Positions 56,199 to 64,000 of a stretch of 64,000 nt of DNA are shown here, piece after piece. The translations under genes and the position numbers were made by a program. This DNA comes from Bacillus sp. FJAT-22090 (GTDB lineage Bacteria > Bacillota > Bacilli > Bacillales_A > Planococcaceae), in NCBI RefSeq assembly GCF_001278755.1, contig NZ_CP012601.1, positions 1,984,001 through 2,048,000 of the forward strand, read 5' to 3'. The first letter of the stretch is position 1. Each line of letters opens with the position of its first letter. The notes under the pieces were generated by a model. The model searched no databases, was not told the origin of the DNA, and saw nothing but the letters and a program-made list of their open reading frames with translations.

Positions 56199-57305
56199 AT
56201 GTCGGAAACAACAATCATTCGTTTCGAGAATGTTACAAAATTCTACGATTCAGACACTACAGTACTCGATAATATTAACTTGGAATTAGAACGTGGAAAG
56301 TTTTATACTCTTCTAGGACCATCTGGTTGTGGGAAAACAACAATATTGAGATTAATAGCAGGATTTATGCAGCCTTCCAGTGGAAACATTTATTTCAATG
56401 GGAAACTAATTAATAACGTTCCTGCAAATGAACGTCAAGTAAATACCGTATTCCAAGACTATGCATTGTTTCCACATTTAAATGTGTTTGAAAATGTTGC
56501 ATTTGGTCTTCGTATTAAAAAGTTAGGAAAAAAAGAAATAGAACAAAAAGTATTTGAGGCACTTAAATTTGTTAATTTGACAGGATATGAAAATAGAGAA
56601 ATCGTTGAAATGTCTGGTGGGCAAAGACAGCGTGTTGCAATAGCTCGTGCAATCGTCAATGATCCTGAAATAATTTTATTAGACGAGCCTCTATCAGCTC
56701 TTGACTTGAAACTTCGCTCTGAAATGCAATACGAGCTTCGTGAATTACAACAACGGTTAGGAAAAACTTTTATTTTTGTGACACATGACCAAGAAGAAGC
56801 ACTTGCAATGTCTGATGAAATTTTCGTATTAAATGCAGGTCACATTGAACAAAGCGGTACTCCTATGGACATTTATGATGAACCAATTAATCGCTACGTA
56901 GCTGATTTTATTGGGGAATCTAATATTGTATCAGGAACGATGGTTGCGGATTTTCAAGTTCGAATTGGTGGAAAAGTATTTGAGTGTGTCGATCAGGGGT
57001 TAAATACAAACGAAAAAGTTGATATTGTAATCCGTCCAGAAGATTTAGAAATCACAGAAGTTGAAAAAGGAAAAATGAAAGTAAAAGTAGATACTCAGCT
57101 ATTTAGAGGGGTTCACTATGAACTTTCAACTTACGATGATGAGGGAAATGAATGGCTTGTTCACTCAACCAAAAAAGCAGAAGTCGGTGAATTTATCGGT
57201 TTAGATTTTGATCCAGAATCTATTCATGTAATGCGTCTCAATGAAACAGAAGAAGAATTCGACAAACGTTTAGAATCTTACGGAGAAGAACAGTATGCAA
57301 ACTAA
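56199..57305 (+). CDS. potA: Spermidine/putrescine ABC transporter ATPase
   Basis: A 368-aa ABC ATPase of the PotA group: Walker [10 protein letters not shown] (residues about 38-46), Q-loop [21 protein letters not shown], signature [14 protein letters not shown], Walker [13 protein letters not shown], switch His in VTHDQEEAL, and a C-terminal TOBE domain. GGAGG precedes the start. Its 3' end overlaps potB by 11 bases. Confidence 0.95.
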   Translation: MSETTIIRFENVTKFYDSDTTVLDNINLELERGKFYTLLGPSGCGKTTILRLIAGFMQPSSGNIYFNGKLINNVPANERQVNTVFQDYALFPHLNVFENVAFGLRIKKLGKKEIEQKVFEALKFVNLTGYENREIVEMSGGQRQRVAIARAIVNDPEIILLDEPLSALDLKLRSEMQYELRELQQRLGKTFIFVTHDQEEALAMSDEIFVLNAGHIEQSGTPMDIYDEPINRYVADFIGESNIVSGTMVADFQVRIGGKVFECVDQGLNTNEKVDIVIRPEDLEITEVEKGKMKVKVDTQLFRGVHYELSTYDDEGNEWLVHSTKKAEVGEFIGLDFDPESIHVMRLNETEEEFDKRLESYGEEQYAN

Positions 57306-58119
57306 AAATACGAAAATTTTATATTTAGTACCGTATTTTGCTTGGATTCTATTATTTGTAATAGCTCCAATAGCATTGATTGCTTATTATTCTTTCTTTG
57401 ACTTAAACGGTAACTTTACGCTTACAAATTATCAAAACTTCTTTACTTCTGTTTATTTAAAATTGACCATTAGCTCTTTCTGGTATGCTTTTTTAATTAC
57501 ATTGTTTTCTTTACTAATTGCTTACCCTACAGCATATTTTTTAACAAAAACAAAACATAAACAATTATGGCTATTATTAATCATTATTCCGTCTTGGATA
57601 AACTTACTTCTAAAAACATATGCTTTCATTGGAATTTTTGGTTTATATGGACCTATAAATGCATTTTTAAATGTATTTGGAATCGGAGAGCAGCAAATAT
57701 TATTTACTGATTTTAGTTTTATTTTTGTCTCCGTCTATATTTTTATTCCTTTTATGATTCTACCTATCTTTAATGCACTGGATAAGTTAAATCCATCCTT
57801 AGTTGATGCTGGTAGAGATTTAGGTGCATCAAGTTGGACGACCTTTACAAAAGTGATTTTCCCATTAACGACGAATGGTGTGAAAGCTGGTATTCAAGCA
57901 GTATTTATCCCTTCCCTTTCCCTCTTCATGATTACACGTTTAATCGCTGGAAACAAGGTAATTACACTAGGTACAGCTATTGAACAACAATTTTTAGTTA
58001 CACAAAACTGGGGAATGGGTGCAACAATTGCAGTGTTCCTAATTATATTCATGGTAATAATAATGATAATTACAGGCCAAAGAGATAAGGGGGCTAATTT
58101 ACATGGAAAAAACAAGTAA
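57295..58119 (+). CDS. potB: Spermidine/putrescine ABC permease PotB
   Basis: A 274-aa permease with six helices and the EAA loop [27 protein letters not shown] near residues 165-190 that docks with the ATPase. The start overlaps potA and the end overlaps potC by 17 bases, so translation is coupled. Confidence 0.95.
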   Translation: MQTKNTKILYLVPYFAWILLFVIAPIALIAYYSFFDLNGNFTLTNYQNFFTSVYLKLTISSFWYAFLITLFSLLIAYPTAYFLTKTKHKQLWLLLIIIPSWINLLLKTYAFIGIFGLYGPINAFLNVFGIGEQQILFTDFSFIFVSVYIFIPFMILPIFNALDKLNPSLVDAGRDLGASSWTTFTKVIFPLTTNGVKAGIQAVFIPSLSLFMITRLIAGNKVITLGTAIEQQFLVTQNWGMGATIAVFLIIFMVIIMIITGQRDKGANLHGKNK

Positions 58120-58906
58120 GTCAGCAAAGCTATATTTAGCCCTCGTATTTATTGTTTTATACGCACCGATTTTTTATCTAATCTTTTATTCTTTTAATAG
58201 TGGCGGTACGATGAATTCTTTTGAGTCATTTACATGGGAACATTATGGAGCTGTCTTTTCTGACACTCGACTGATTATGATACTTATTAATACTATAATT
58301 GTTGCATTACTTTCTGCATTAATAGCAACGATTATTGGTGTGTTTGGTTCCCTTGGTATTGTCTATATGAGAAATAAATCTATCCGTAATTCCATTTTAT
58401 CTTTAAATAACGTATTAATTGTAAGTCCAGATGTTGTTATTGGTGCTTCCTTCTTAATCTTGTTTACAATGGTCGGTGTTAAATTGGGATTTGCTTCTGT
58501 GTTAATTTCTCATATCGCATTTAGTATTCCTATTGTTGTACTTATGGTTCTTCCAAAGCTACAAGAGATGAACAGCTCTTTAATCGATGCTGCAGCTGAC
58601 CTTGGAGCGACGAACAAAGATATATTATCTCGAGTGATTATTCCATTTATCAAACCGGGAATATTTGCGGGATTTTTTATGGCATTAACCTATTCACTAG
58701 ATGATTTTGCAGTGACTTTTTTCGTTACAGGGAATGGTTTCAGTACGCTTTCTGTTGAAATTTACTCCATGGCACGTGCTGGTATAACCTTAACGATTAA
58801 TGCGCTATCTGGTATCATTTTTGTAGTTACTTTGTTCCTAGTAGTTGGTTATTACTTTATTAGTCAACGTGGTAAAAACCCTGTTGGAATGGGGGAAAGA
58901 AAATGA
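58103..58906 (+). CDS. potC: Spermidine/putrescine ABC permease PotC
   Basis: A 267-aa permease with six helices; EAA loop MNSSLIDAAADLGATNKDILSRVIIPF near 157-183. Pairs with PotB in the membrane. Overlaps potB and, by ATGA, potD. Confidence 0.95.
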   Translation: MEKTSKSAKLYLALVFIVLYAPIFYLIFYSFNSGGTMNSFESFTWEHYGAVFSDTRLIMILINTIIVALLSALIATIIGVFGSLGIVYMRNKSIRNSILSLNNVLIVSPDVVIGASFLILFTMVGVKLGFASVLISHIAFSIPIVVLMVLPKLQEMNSSLIDAAADLGATNKDILSRVIIPFIKPGIFAGFFMALTYSLDDFAVTFFVTGNGFSTLSVEIYSMARAGITLTINALSGIIFVVTLFLVVGYYFISQRGKNPVGMGERK

Positions 58907-59976
58907 AGAATATTATAAGAGCTACAGTTGCAATAATCGTTGTATGTATTTTATTATTTCTTGTTAATGACTATTTAAATAAAAGCTCAGGAAAAGCTGG
59001 GAATGATACCGTTACTATTTATAACTGGGGAGAATATATTGACCCAGAGTTAATCGCACAATTTGAGGAAGAATCCGGATATCGGGTCGTATATGAAACG
59101 TTCGATTCGAATGAAGCGATGATGACTAAGATTGAGCAAGGTGGGACTTCCTACGATATTGCTGTCCCCTCTGAATATGCAATAGAAAAAATGAAAGAAA
59201 ATAATTTACTATTACCAATTGACCATTCCAAAATACCGAATTTAAAAAATATTGATCCATATTTTTTAGACTTGTCCTTTGATCCTAAAAATGAATTTTC
59301 TATTCCTTATTTTTGGGGAACTGTAGGAATCGTTTATAATCCGAGCTTGCTCGATGGACAAACCTTTGAAAGTTGGGAAGCACTCTGGGATCCATCTTTA
59401 AAAGGAGAAATTCTATTAGTAGACGGTGCCAGAGAAGTTATTGGAATGGGCTTGAATAGTTTAGGCTATTCTTTAAACTCAACAAACGAAAACGAGTTGC
59501 AAGAAGCTACTGATAAGTTGAAAAAACTTACACCTAATGTAAAAGCTATTATTGGAGATGAAGTAACTCAACTAATGGTTAATGAGGAAGCTGCTGTGGC
59601 ACTTACTTGGTCAGGACAAGCTGCTGATATGATGTGGGAAAATGAAGAACTTGACTATGCAGTTCCACAAGAAGGATCCAATTTATGGTTCGATAATATG
59701 GTTATACCGAAAACCGCTGCTAATGTGGAAGGAGCCCATGCATTTATTAACTTTATGTTAGATGCTGAAATTTCTGCTCAAAATGCAGATTATGTAGGTT
59801 ACTCTACACCAAACGTTGCAGCAGTTTCCTTAATGGATGAAGAAGTCACCTCGGATGAACGTTTCTATCCTCCAGAGGAACAACGAGACAATTTAGAAGT
59901 TTATAATAATCTCGGTCTTGAATTACTCGGTAAGTACAATGAATTATTTTTAGAGTTTAAAATGAGTACAAACTAA
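58903..59976 (+). CDS. potD: Spermidine/putrescine-binding protein PotD
   Basis: A 357-aa periplasmic-type binding protein: TIYNWGEYIDPELIAQFEEESGY at the start of the mature part, YDIAVPSEYAIEKM, WGTVGIVYNP and WFDNMVIPKTAANVEGAHAFINFML, all typical of PotD/PotF. The N-terminus is a single hydrophobic helix (residues about 4-22) without a convincing lipobox, so it may be held by an uncleaved anchor instead of a lipid. Last gene of the operon; terminator follows. Confidence 0.94.
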   Translation: MKNIIRATVAIIVVCILLFLVNDYLNKSSGKAGNDTVTIYNWGEYIDPELIAQFEEESGYRVVYETFDSNEAMMTKIEQGGTSYDIAVPSEYAIEKMKENNLLLPIDHSKIPNLKNIDPYFLDLSFDPKNEFSIPYFWGTVGIVYNPSLLDGQTFESWEALWDPSLKGEILLVDGAREVIGMGLNSLGYSLNSTNENELQEATDKLKKLTPNVKAIIGDEVTQLMVNEEAAVALTWSGQAADMMWENEELDYAVPQEGSNLWFDNMVIPKTAANVEGAHAFINFMLDAEISAQNADYVGYSTPNVAAVSLMDEEVTSDERFYPPEEQRDNLEVYNNLGLELLGKYNELFLEFKMSTN

Positions 59977-60016
59977 AAACCTAGATCCGTCTTTGATAGG
60001 CGGTTCTAGGTTTTTA
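59975..60016 (+). terminator. Terminator of the XRE-pot operon
   Basis: Stem AAAACCTAGATCCG/CGGTTCTAGGTTTT with one mismatch, then TTAATT. Confidence 0.82.
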
Positions 60017-60128
60017 ATTATCTAAATATAAAATTAACAATAATTCGTGTTGCGAAAGTTTTTATTATGATAAGAATGTGATAGAATCGATAGACGTATA
60101 TAAGTATTTTTTAGAAAGTAGGAAACGT

Positions 60129-61313
60129 ATGAAGAAGAAATCAAATCAATTTGCCCTTTACATATTAATGTTTAATATGTTTATAGCGATGGCAGGAATC
60201 GGTTTAGTTATTCCAGTTATGCCTCAATATCTTGAAACGTTTGGTGTAGCAGGACAAGCACTCGGATTTATTATTGCTTCCTTTGCATTAGGTCAGTTTT
60301 TATTTTCTCCTTTAGCTGGAGATTTATCTGATTCACTGGGACGCAAAAAACTAATTATAGTTGGCCTAGTTATATTTTCTGCCTCTCAATTATGGTTCGG
60401 TATGGCTACTCATGAATGGATGCTTTATTGTGCACGTTTTGTTAGTGGAATTGGAGGGGCCTTTTTAATTCCTGCAACGATGGCATTTGTTGCAGATATT
60501 ACCACTCTTGAAGAACGAGGAAAAGGAATGGGACTCCTTGGTGCTTCTATGTCTCTTGGATTTATGATAGGCCCAGCAATAGGAGGATTTTTAGCTAACG
60601 TTAGCTTAACTTTCCCATTCTATATGGCTGCCCTAGCAGCAATCCTTTCTGCCTTTATATCTTTTTTCATTTTGCCGGATATTAAAAATGCTGTTTCGGC
60701 AAATCCTCCTGAAGAGAAAAAACGACAAGATATTTTTGTTCAAATGAAGAACTCTGTTAAAACACCTTATTTTATGATGCTTATCATCATCTTTGTTTTC
60801 TCATTTGGTATTGCCAATTTCCAAACGACCTTCTCATTATACGTGGATCATAAATACAATTACACTCCACAAGACATAGCAGTCGTATTAACAGTTGGTG
60901 GATTTATCGGTGTAATTGTTCAAACAGTCGTTGTCGATAAATTGTTCAAGCGTTTCGGAGAAATAAATGTTATCTTAATCAATTTAGTAGTGGCTGCCTC
61001 TGCTTTATTACTATTCTTCCTAGTAGATGGTTTCTGGCTAGTATTAACAGTGGCTTCAATATTTTCTACTGCAACTACTCTTATTCGTCCAGCGGTCAAT
61101 ACGGTTGTTTCAAAATTGGCAGGGCATGAACAAGGATTTGCTGCAGGTATGAATAATGCTTATATGAGTTTAGGAAATATGATAGGTCCTGCACTAGCGG
61201 GAATATTTTTTGATATTAATATCAACTTTCCATTTGTCATAGGTTCGGTCATATTACTATTTTCATGGGGTTTAACTCTAGTTTGGGTTAAGAAAAAGAA
61301 TCCCGTAATATAA
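60129..61313 (+). CDS. MFS multidrug exporter
   Basis: A 394-aa major facilitator with 12 helices in the DHA1 drug-proton antiporter pattern: loop 2-3 motif GDLSDSLGRKKLI near residues 67-79, and in helix 5 the antiporter motif C-like GLLGASMSLGFMIGPAIGGFL. It resembles Bacillus Blt/Bmr and staphylococcal NorA. ATG 60129 follows GTAGGA. Substrate unknown. Confidence 0.9.
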   Translation: MKKKSNQFALYILMFNMFIAMAGIGLVIPVMPQYLETFGVAGQALGFIIASFALGQFLFSPLAGDLSDSLGRKKLIIVGLVIFSASQLWFGMATHEWMLYCARFVSGIGGAFLIPATMAFVADITTLEERGKGMGLLGASMSLGFMIGPAIGGFLANVSLTFPFYMAALAAILSAFISFFILPDIKNAVSANPPEEKKRQDIFVQMKNSVKTPYFMMLIIIFVFSFGIANFQTTFSLYVDHKYNYTPQDIAVVLTVGGFIGVIVQTVVVDKLFKRFGEINVILINLVVAASALLLFFLVDGFWLVLTVASIFSTATTLIRPAVNTVVSKLAGHEQGFAAGMNNAYMSLGNMIGPALAGIFFDININFPFVIGSVILLFSWGLTLVWVKKKNPVI

Positions 61314-61314
61314 C

Positions 61315-61357
61315 ACAAAAGCTGCTAGTGAATTTTTTATCACTAGCAGCTTTTATT
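61315..61357. terminator. Bidirectional terminator between the MFS gene and the vWA gene
   Basis: Stem AAAAGCTGCTAGTGA/TCACTAGCAGCTTTT with loop ATTTTTTA. Confidence 0.9.
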
Positions 61358-63953
61358 ATCGTTTCTTTTTCTCTTTTACAAGTTTTTCAACATTACTTGT
61401 CGACGTCACGTTCGGTATTTTTTCTTTTCTTTTCAATTTATAGAATGGAGTTATAAGTTGTCTAAAACCAAACCTTCTAATCGTAATATCTATAAAAAAC
61501 AAAATAATCGCAGCAAGTACAAGCATTTGTTGGATCGATTGTTTTTCAGAGCTTTTTATCTCTATAGGTCGAAATACTTCAGATGCTTCTGTAAGCAGCC
61601 TGCCCCCTGTTTGACTTGCAATCTGCTCCAGCAAATTTGAATTTGCCTTCTGCACCTTATATTCTGCACTATATGGTATCGATATGCCTGCTTGGTATAG
61701 GGCATCTTGTTCATTTGAAACACGGAAAAATACAAGACCAGGATCACTTTCAACTGTCACTCTTGATTTTCCAGGTGCTATCGGTTCTGACGTAACAGGT
61801 AATTCTTCTCCTTTTTCATTGACTGCAGTTACTTCAATAAACGAAGACTTCCCAGTAGGATCCGCTACAGAATAACTACCATCACTTGATTTTTGAATCG
61901 TGAAAGGTACCTCACTATATGCAGGTAAAAGTCGAGAAACTGCTGTGTTCCAAAAATCACCCAAATTATTCCAATTTGCGAAATCACCACTCCACTCTCC
62001 TGTGGAATCAGATGTAAAAGCAATTGTTCTTCCTAACCCATACATCCATTCTGCTAGAACAGGATCTTCTTTTTCACTTTCCGCAATAATAGATGCTGTT
62101 TGTTTAGGAGTAGTCGCGATATACGCGTTCATTTGTGGTACACCATCGGCAAATAAACTCGTCCATGCTGCATCTCCATAAATGGTGGGATAAAACGGAT
62201 TATCTTCAATATACGTGCGGGAGATCATGGCCGTTTCGGTAGACATTATGGCTGGAATAGTAGATTCATCTGCCACATCATAAAAAGATCCACCACCGAT
62301 TTCAGCAATATTTTCCAATAACGCTCTGTCTGCATCCTGCCCAACTGCAACAGTAGACACTGTTATTAAATCCTGCGAGCCTTCCTCAATTAATGCCTCG
62401 TAATCGTTTGAAGTAGCTGACTGTCCATCTGTTAATAAAATGATATGCTTTCTTTGCAGTTTTAAAGGAGATAGGCGTTCATAAGCTAAAGCTAAACTCG
62501 AATATATTTCTGTGCCCCCGCCTACCCCTACAGATAAAATAGTATCTAAGGCTTTTTCTTTATTCTTTAAAGATGCTGTCTCTATAATTTCCCAAGGGCG
62601 ATCATCGAATGCTATGAATCCAAGCGTATCTCCTTCACGTAACATTTCTACTGAACGGGCTGCTGCTTCTTTCGCATATTCGAATTTTGAGCCACTCATA
62701 CTTCCAGAACGATCCATAACAATTACTAATCCAAGAGAAGGCAATTGATGCTTACCTTTAATTTCCATCTCCACTGGAAGTAACTTTTCAATAGGAGTTT
62801 TAAAGTATCCACCTAAGCCAAAGCTGTTTTTGCCACCAACCATCATAAACCCTACACCGAAGTTCTTCACTGCTTGTTCGATGACGGTCATTTTTTGCTC
62901 TCCCACAACATGCCCAGGAACATTATCAAAAATAATGGCATCATACGCCAAATAATTGGATAGATCGAATGGAAGCTCGGTAGAATCAATCACGTCCGTC
63001 TTGATAGCAGCTTGATCGATAACTGATGCAATATTAGAGTTATTTCTTTCATGTGTCACGATTAGTAGTTGTGGTGAACTTTCAACATTCGTGACACTTG
63101 TCAGTTTATTATTTTCAATTAAACCATCCCCCGCAATGACTACTTGAACCTCATACTTTAAAAGGCCCTCCCCAGCAGATGAATTTCGAAAAGTATACGT
63201 ATTTGTACCTTGTTCAAGCGTTAAATGCTGACGTGATATTAACTCATCATTTTGATAAAGAAGTATTTCTCCTTTTGTATTAGTAGTGGATTCTAATTCG
63301 ACGTTTAACTGTTGTTGCTCTCCTTCAAACGCAACGGGTGGCGTCTCAAAAGAGGTTATTGCAACATCTTCTGTAGCTATCCTATTCAGTTGAACTACGT
63401 CAATCGTTACATTTCCTCCAGTAATTTTAACTAACTCATCTGTAACAGAACCTGTAGTTTCGATACCGTCTGTGAAAAGAACAATACGTGTAGCTTTGTT
63501 GGGCTCCACAATACCCGTAGATAGTTGTAATGCTCTTGCTATATCTGTATCACCTGAGTCTTTCATTGGCGCAAAAACAGGTAAATTTACTTCTCCACTC
63601 GTCAATGCGACTTCTGATTGAAAGTCTTCTGCAAATGTATAAACGCCTACAAGATGAGAATCCTTTCGGGTAGACATGCTTTTTTCAATCCATTCTGCCA
63701 CTTGTTGATCAGTTCCTTGAACAGATGCCGAACGATCGACTAAAAACAAAACTTGTTCTTCTTTAATAGGTAATAATAGATATGGATTTGTTAATCCTAG
63801 GATTAAACAGAAGATAGCAAGTAGACGTATAAAAAATACTACTTTTGCTTCTTTTCGAAAACTATTTTTATCTCTTCTCCATGTCCAAATCAAGTAAATC
63901 AAAATTGGAATAAATAATAGTAGCCATAGTGGTTGATCAACTCGTAAATCCAC
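61356..63953 (-). CDS. Membrane protein with two vWA domains
   Basis: An 865-aa protein with two N-terminal helices (about 8-24 and 38-60), a first vWA-like domain with MIDAS DRSAS at 73-77, an Ig/beta region (about 200-290), a class I glutamine-amidotransferase-like segment (about 295-385), a second vWA domain with MIDAS DRSGS at 414-418, and a C-terminal helix near residue 820 followed by a basic tail. This is the Bat-like / YfbK-like architecture of proteins found with MoxR ATPases; those partners would lie upstream, out of view. GTG 63953 is the only early start and overlaps the previous gene by 17 bases. Confidence 0.85.
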   Translation of the reverse strand: MDLRVDQPLWLLLFIPILIYLIWTWRRDKNSFRKEAKVVFFIRLLAIFCLILGLTNPYLLLPIKEEQVLFLVDRSASVQGTDQQVAEWIEKSMSTRKDSHLVGVYTFAEDFQSEVALTSGEVNLPVFAPMKDSGDTDIARALQLSTGIVEPNKATRIVLFTDGIETTGSVTDELVKITGGNVTIDVVQLNRIATEDVAITSFETPPVAFEGEQQQLNVELESTTNTKGEILLYQNDELISRQHLTLEQGTNTYTFRNSSAGEGLLKYEVQVVIAGDGLIENNKLTSVTNVESSPQLLIVTHERNNSNIASVIDQAAIKTDVIDSTELPFDLSNYLAYDAIIFDNVPGHVVGEQKMTVIEQAVKNFGVGFMMVGGKNSFGLGGYFKTPIEKLLPVEMEIKGKHQLPSLGLVIVMDRSGSMSGSKFEYAKEAAARSVEMLREGDTLGFIAFDDRPWEIIETASLKNKEKALDTILSVGVGGGTEIYSSLALAYERLSPLKLQRKHIILLTDGQSATSNDYEALIEEGSQDLITVSTVAVGQDADRALLENIAEIGGGSFYDVADESTIPAIMSTETAMISRTYIEDNPFYPTIYGDAAWTSLFADGVPQMNAYIATTPKQTASIIAESEKEDPVLAEWMYGLGRTIAFTSDSTGEWSGDFANWNNLGDFWNTAVSRLLPAYSEVPFTIQKSSDGSYSVADPTGKSSFIEVTAVNEKGEELPVTSEPIAPGKSRVTVESDPGLVFFRVSNEQDALYQAGISIPYSAEYKVQKANSNLLEQIASQTGGRLLTEASEVFRPIEIKSSEKQSIQQMLVLAAIILFFIDITIRRFGFRQLITPFYKLKRKEKIPNVTSTSNVEKLVKEKKKR

Positions 63954-64000
63954 GTCGTCTTTGCACCTCCCACTCTAGGACAAATAGTAACAATAAAACA
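63937..64000 (-). CDS. 3' end of a BatA-type membrane protein gene
   Basis: A frame open to the window edge on the minus strand encodes the last 20 residues, a hydrophobic VLLLLFVLEW then EVQRRRGFTS, and stops at 63937. The hydrophobic-helix-plus-basic-tail end and the 17-base overlap with the vWA gene fit a BatA N-terminal-domain protein in the same operon. Too little is present for a firm name. Confidence 0.5.
   Translation of the reverse strand, partial: VLLLLFVLEWEVQRRRGFTS

Overview
The window is a low-GC Bacillales chromosome segment. Its gene order follows a Bacillus subtilis-type backbone from ylbJ through the cta, pycA-ftsW, yla, ykt-speA and pdh blocks to rnjA-ktrC. Endospore-former markers (ylbJ, ylbF of the Y-complex, a YtvI-like membrane protein), the caa3 oxidase set and many TTG/GTG starts fit this. 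The mixture of conserved blocks and replaced spacer genes suggests a Planococcaceae/Caryophanaceae member (Psychrobacillus, Lysinibacillus or Paenisporosarcina type). That placement is inference from gene content; no rRNA gene is present. No tRNA, rRNA, CRISPR array, prophage or intact insertion sequence was seen.

Layout. 1-9.5 kb is the ylb region: ylbJ (partial), coaD, rsmD, a secreted stalk-domain-like protein, ylbG, a GDPD-family esterase, ylbF, a hotdog thioesterase, then a divergent pair made of a DAP-type MurE ligase and an ACT-less aspartokinase, and the ylbC CAP-domain protein. 9.5-19.8 kb holds yugN, an AI-2E/YtvI permease, and the aa3/caa3 oxidase genes ctaM, ctaG, ctaF, ctaE, ctaD, ctaC, ctaB and ctaA. 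The ctaG-ctaM pair is separated from ctaCDEF by a 0.9 kb repeat-filled gap. 19.8-32 kb holds pycA, ftsW, ylaN, a conserved unknown gene, ylaI, ylaH, typA, ylaF, suhB, ykzI-like, yktB, yktA and an NMO-family oxidoreductase. 32-40.5 kb holds speA and an accessory stretch: lrgB/cidA, a lipoprotein polysaccharide deacetylase, an RND exporter with its divergent TetR regulator, and an SDR. 40.9-52 kb holds pdhDCBA, ykyA, def, a second copy of the dispersed repeat, a PfkB kinase, ykrA, an unlisted 23-codon basic peptide gene with its own promoter and terminator, and rpoY-rnjA. 52-64 kb holds a LysE exporter, an APC permease, ktrC, a cytoplasmic thioredoxin-like protein, an XRE-cupin regulator with potABCD, an MFS exporter, and a large double-vWA membrane protein preceded by the 3' end of a related gene.

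The observation I rate highest is the murE/aspartokinase pair at 6.0-8.4 kb. The ligase carries the DNPR motif of meso-DAP-adding MurE and lies outside any division-cell-wall cluster. The kinase has the complete aspartokinase catalytic core but no ACT regulatory domain. The 100-base divergent spacer carries good matches to mother-cell sporulation promoters (sigma-K, and sigma-E for the ligase) on both strands. Many relatives with Lys- or Orn-type vegetative murein still build a DAP-containing spore cortex, so I infer that this pair may be a sporulation-specific cortex-precursor module. The inference is testable and not proven here.
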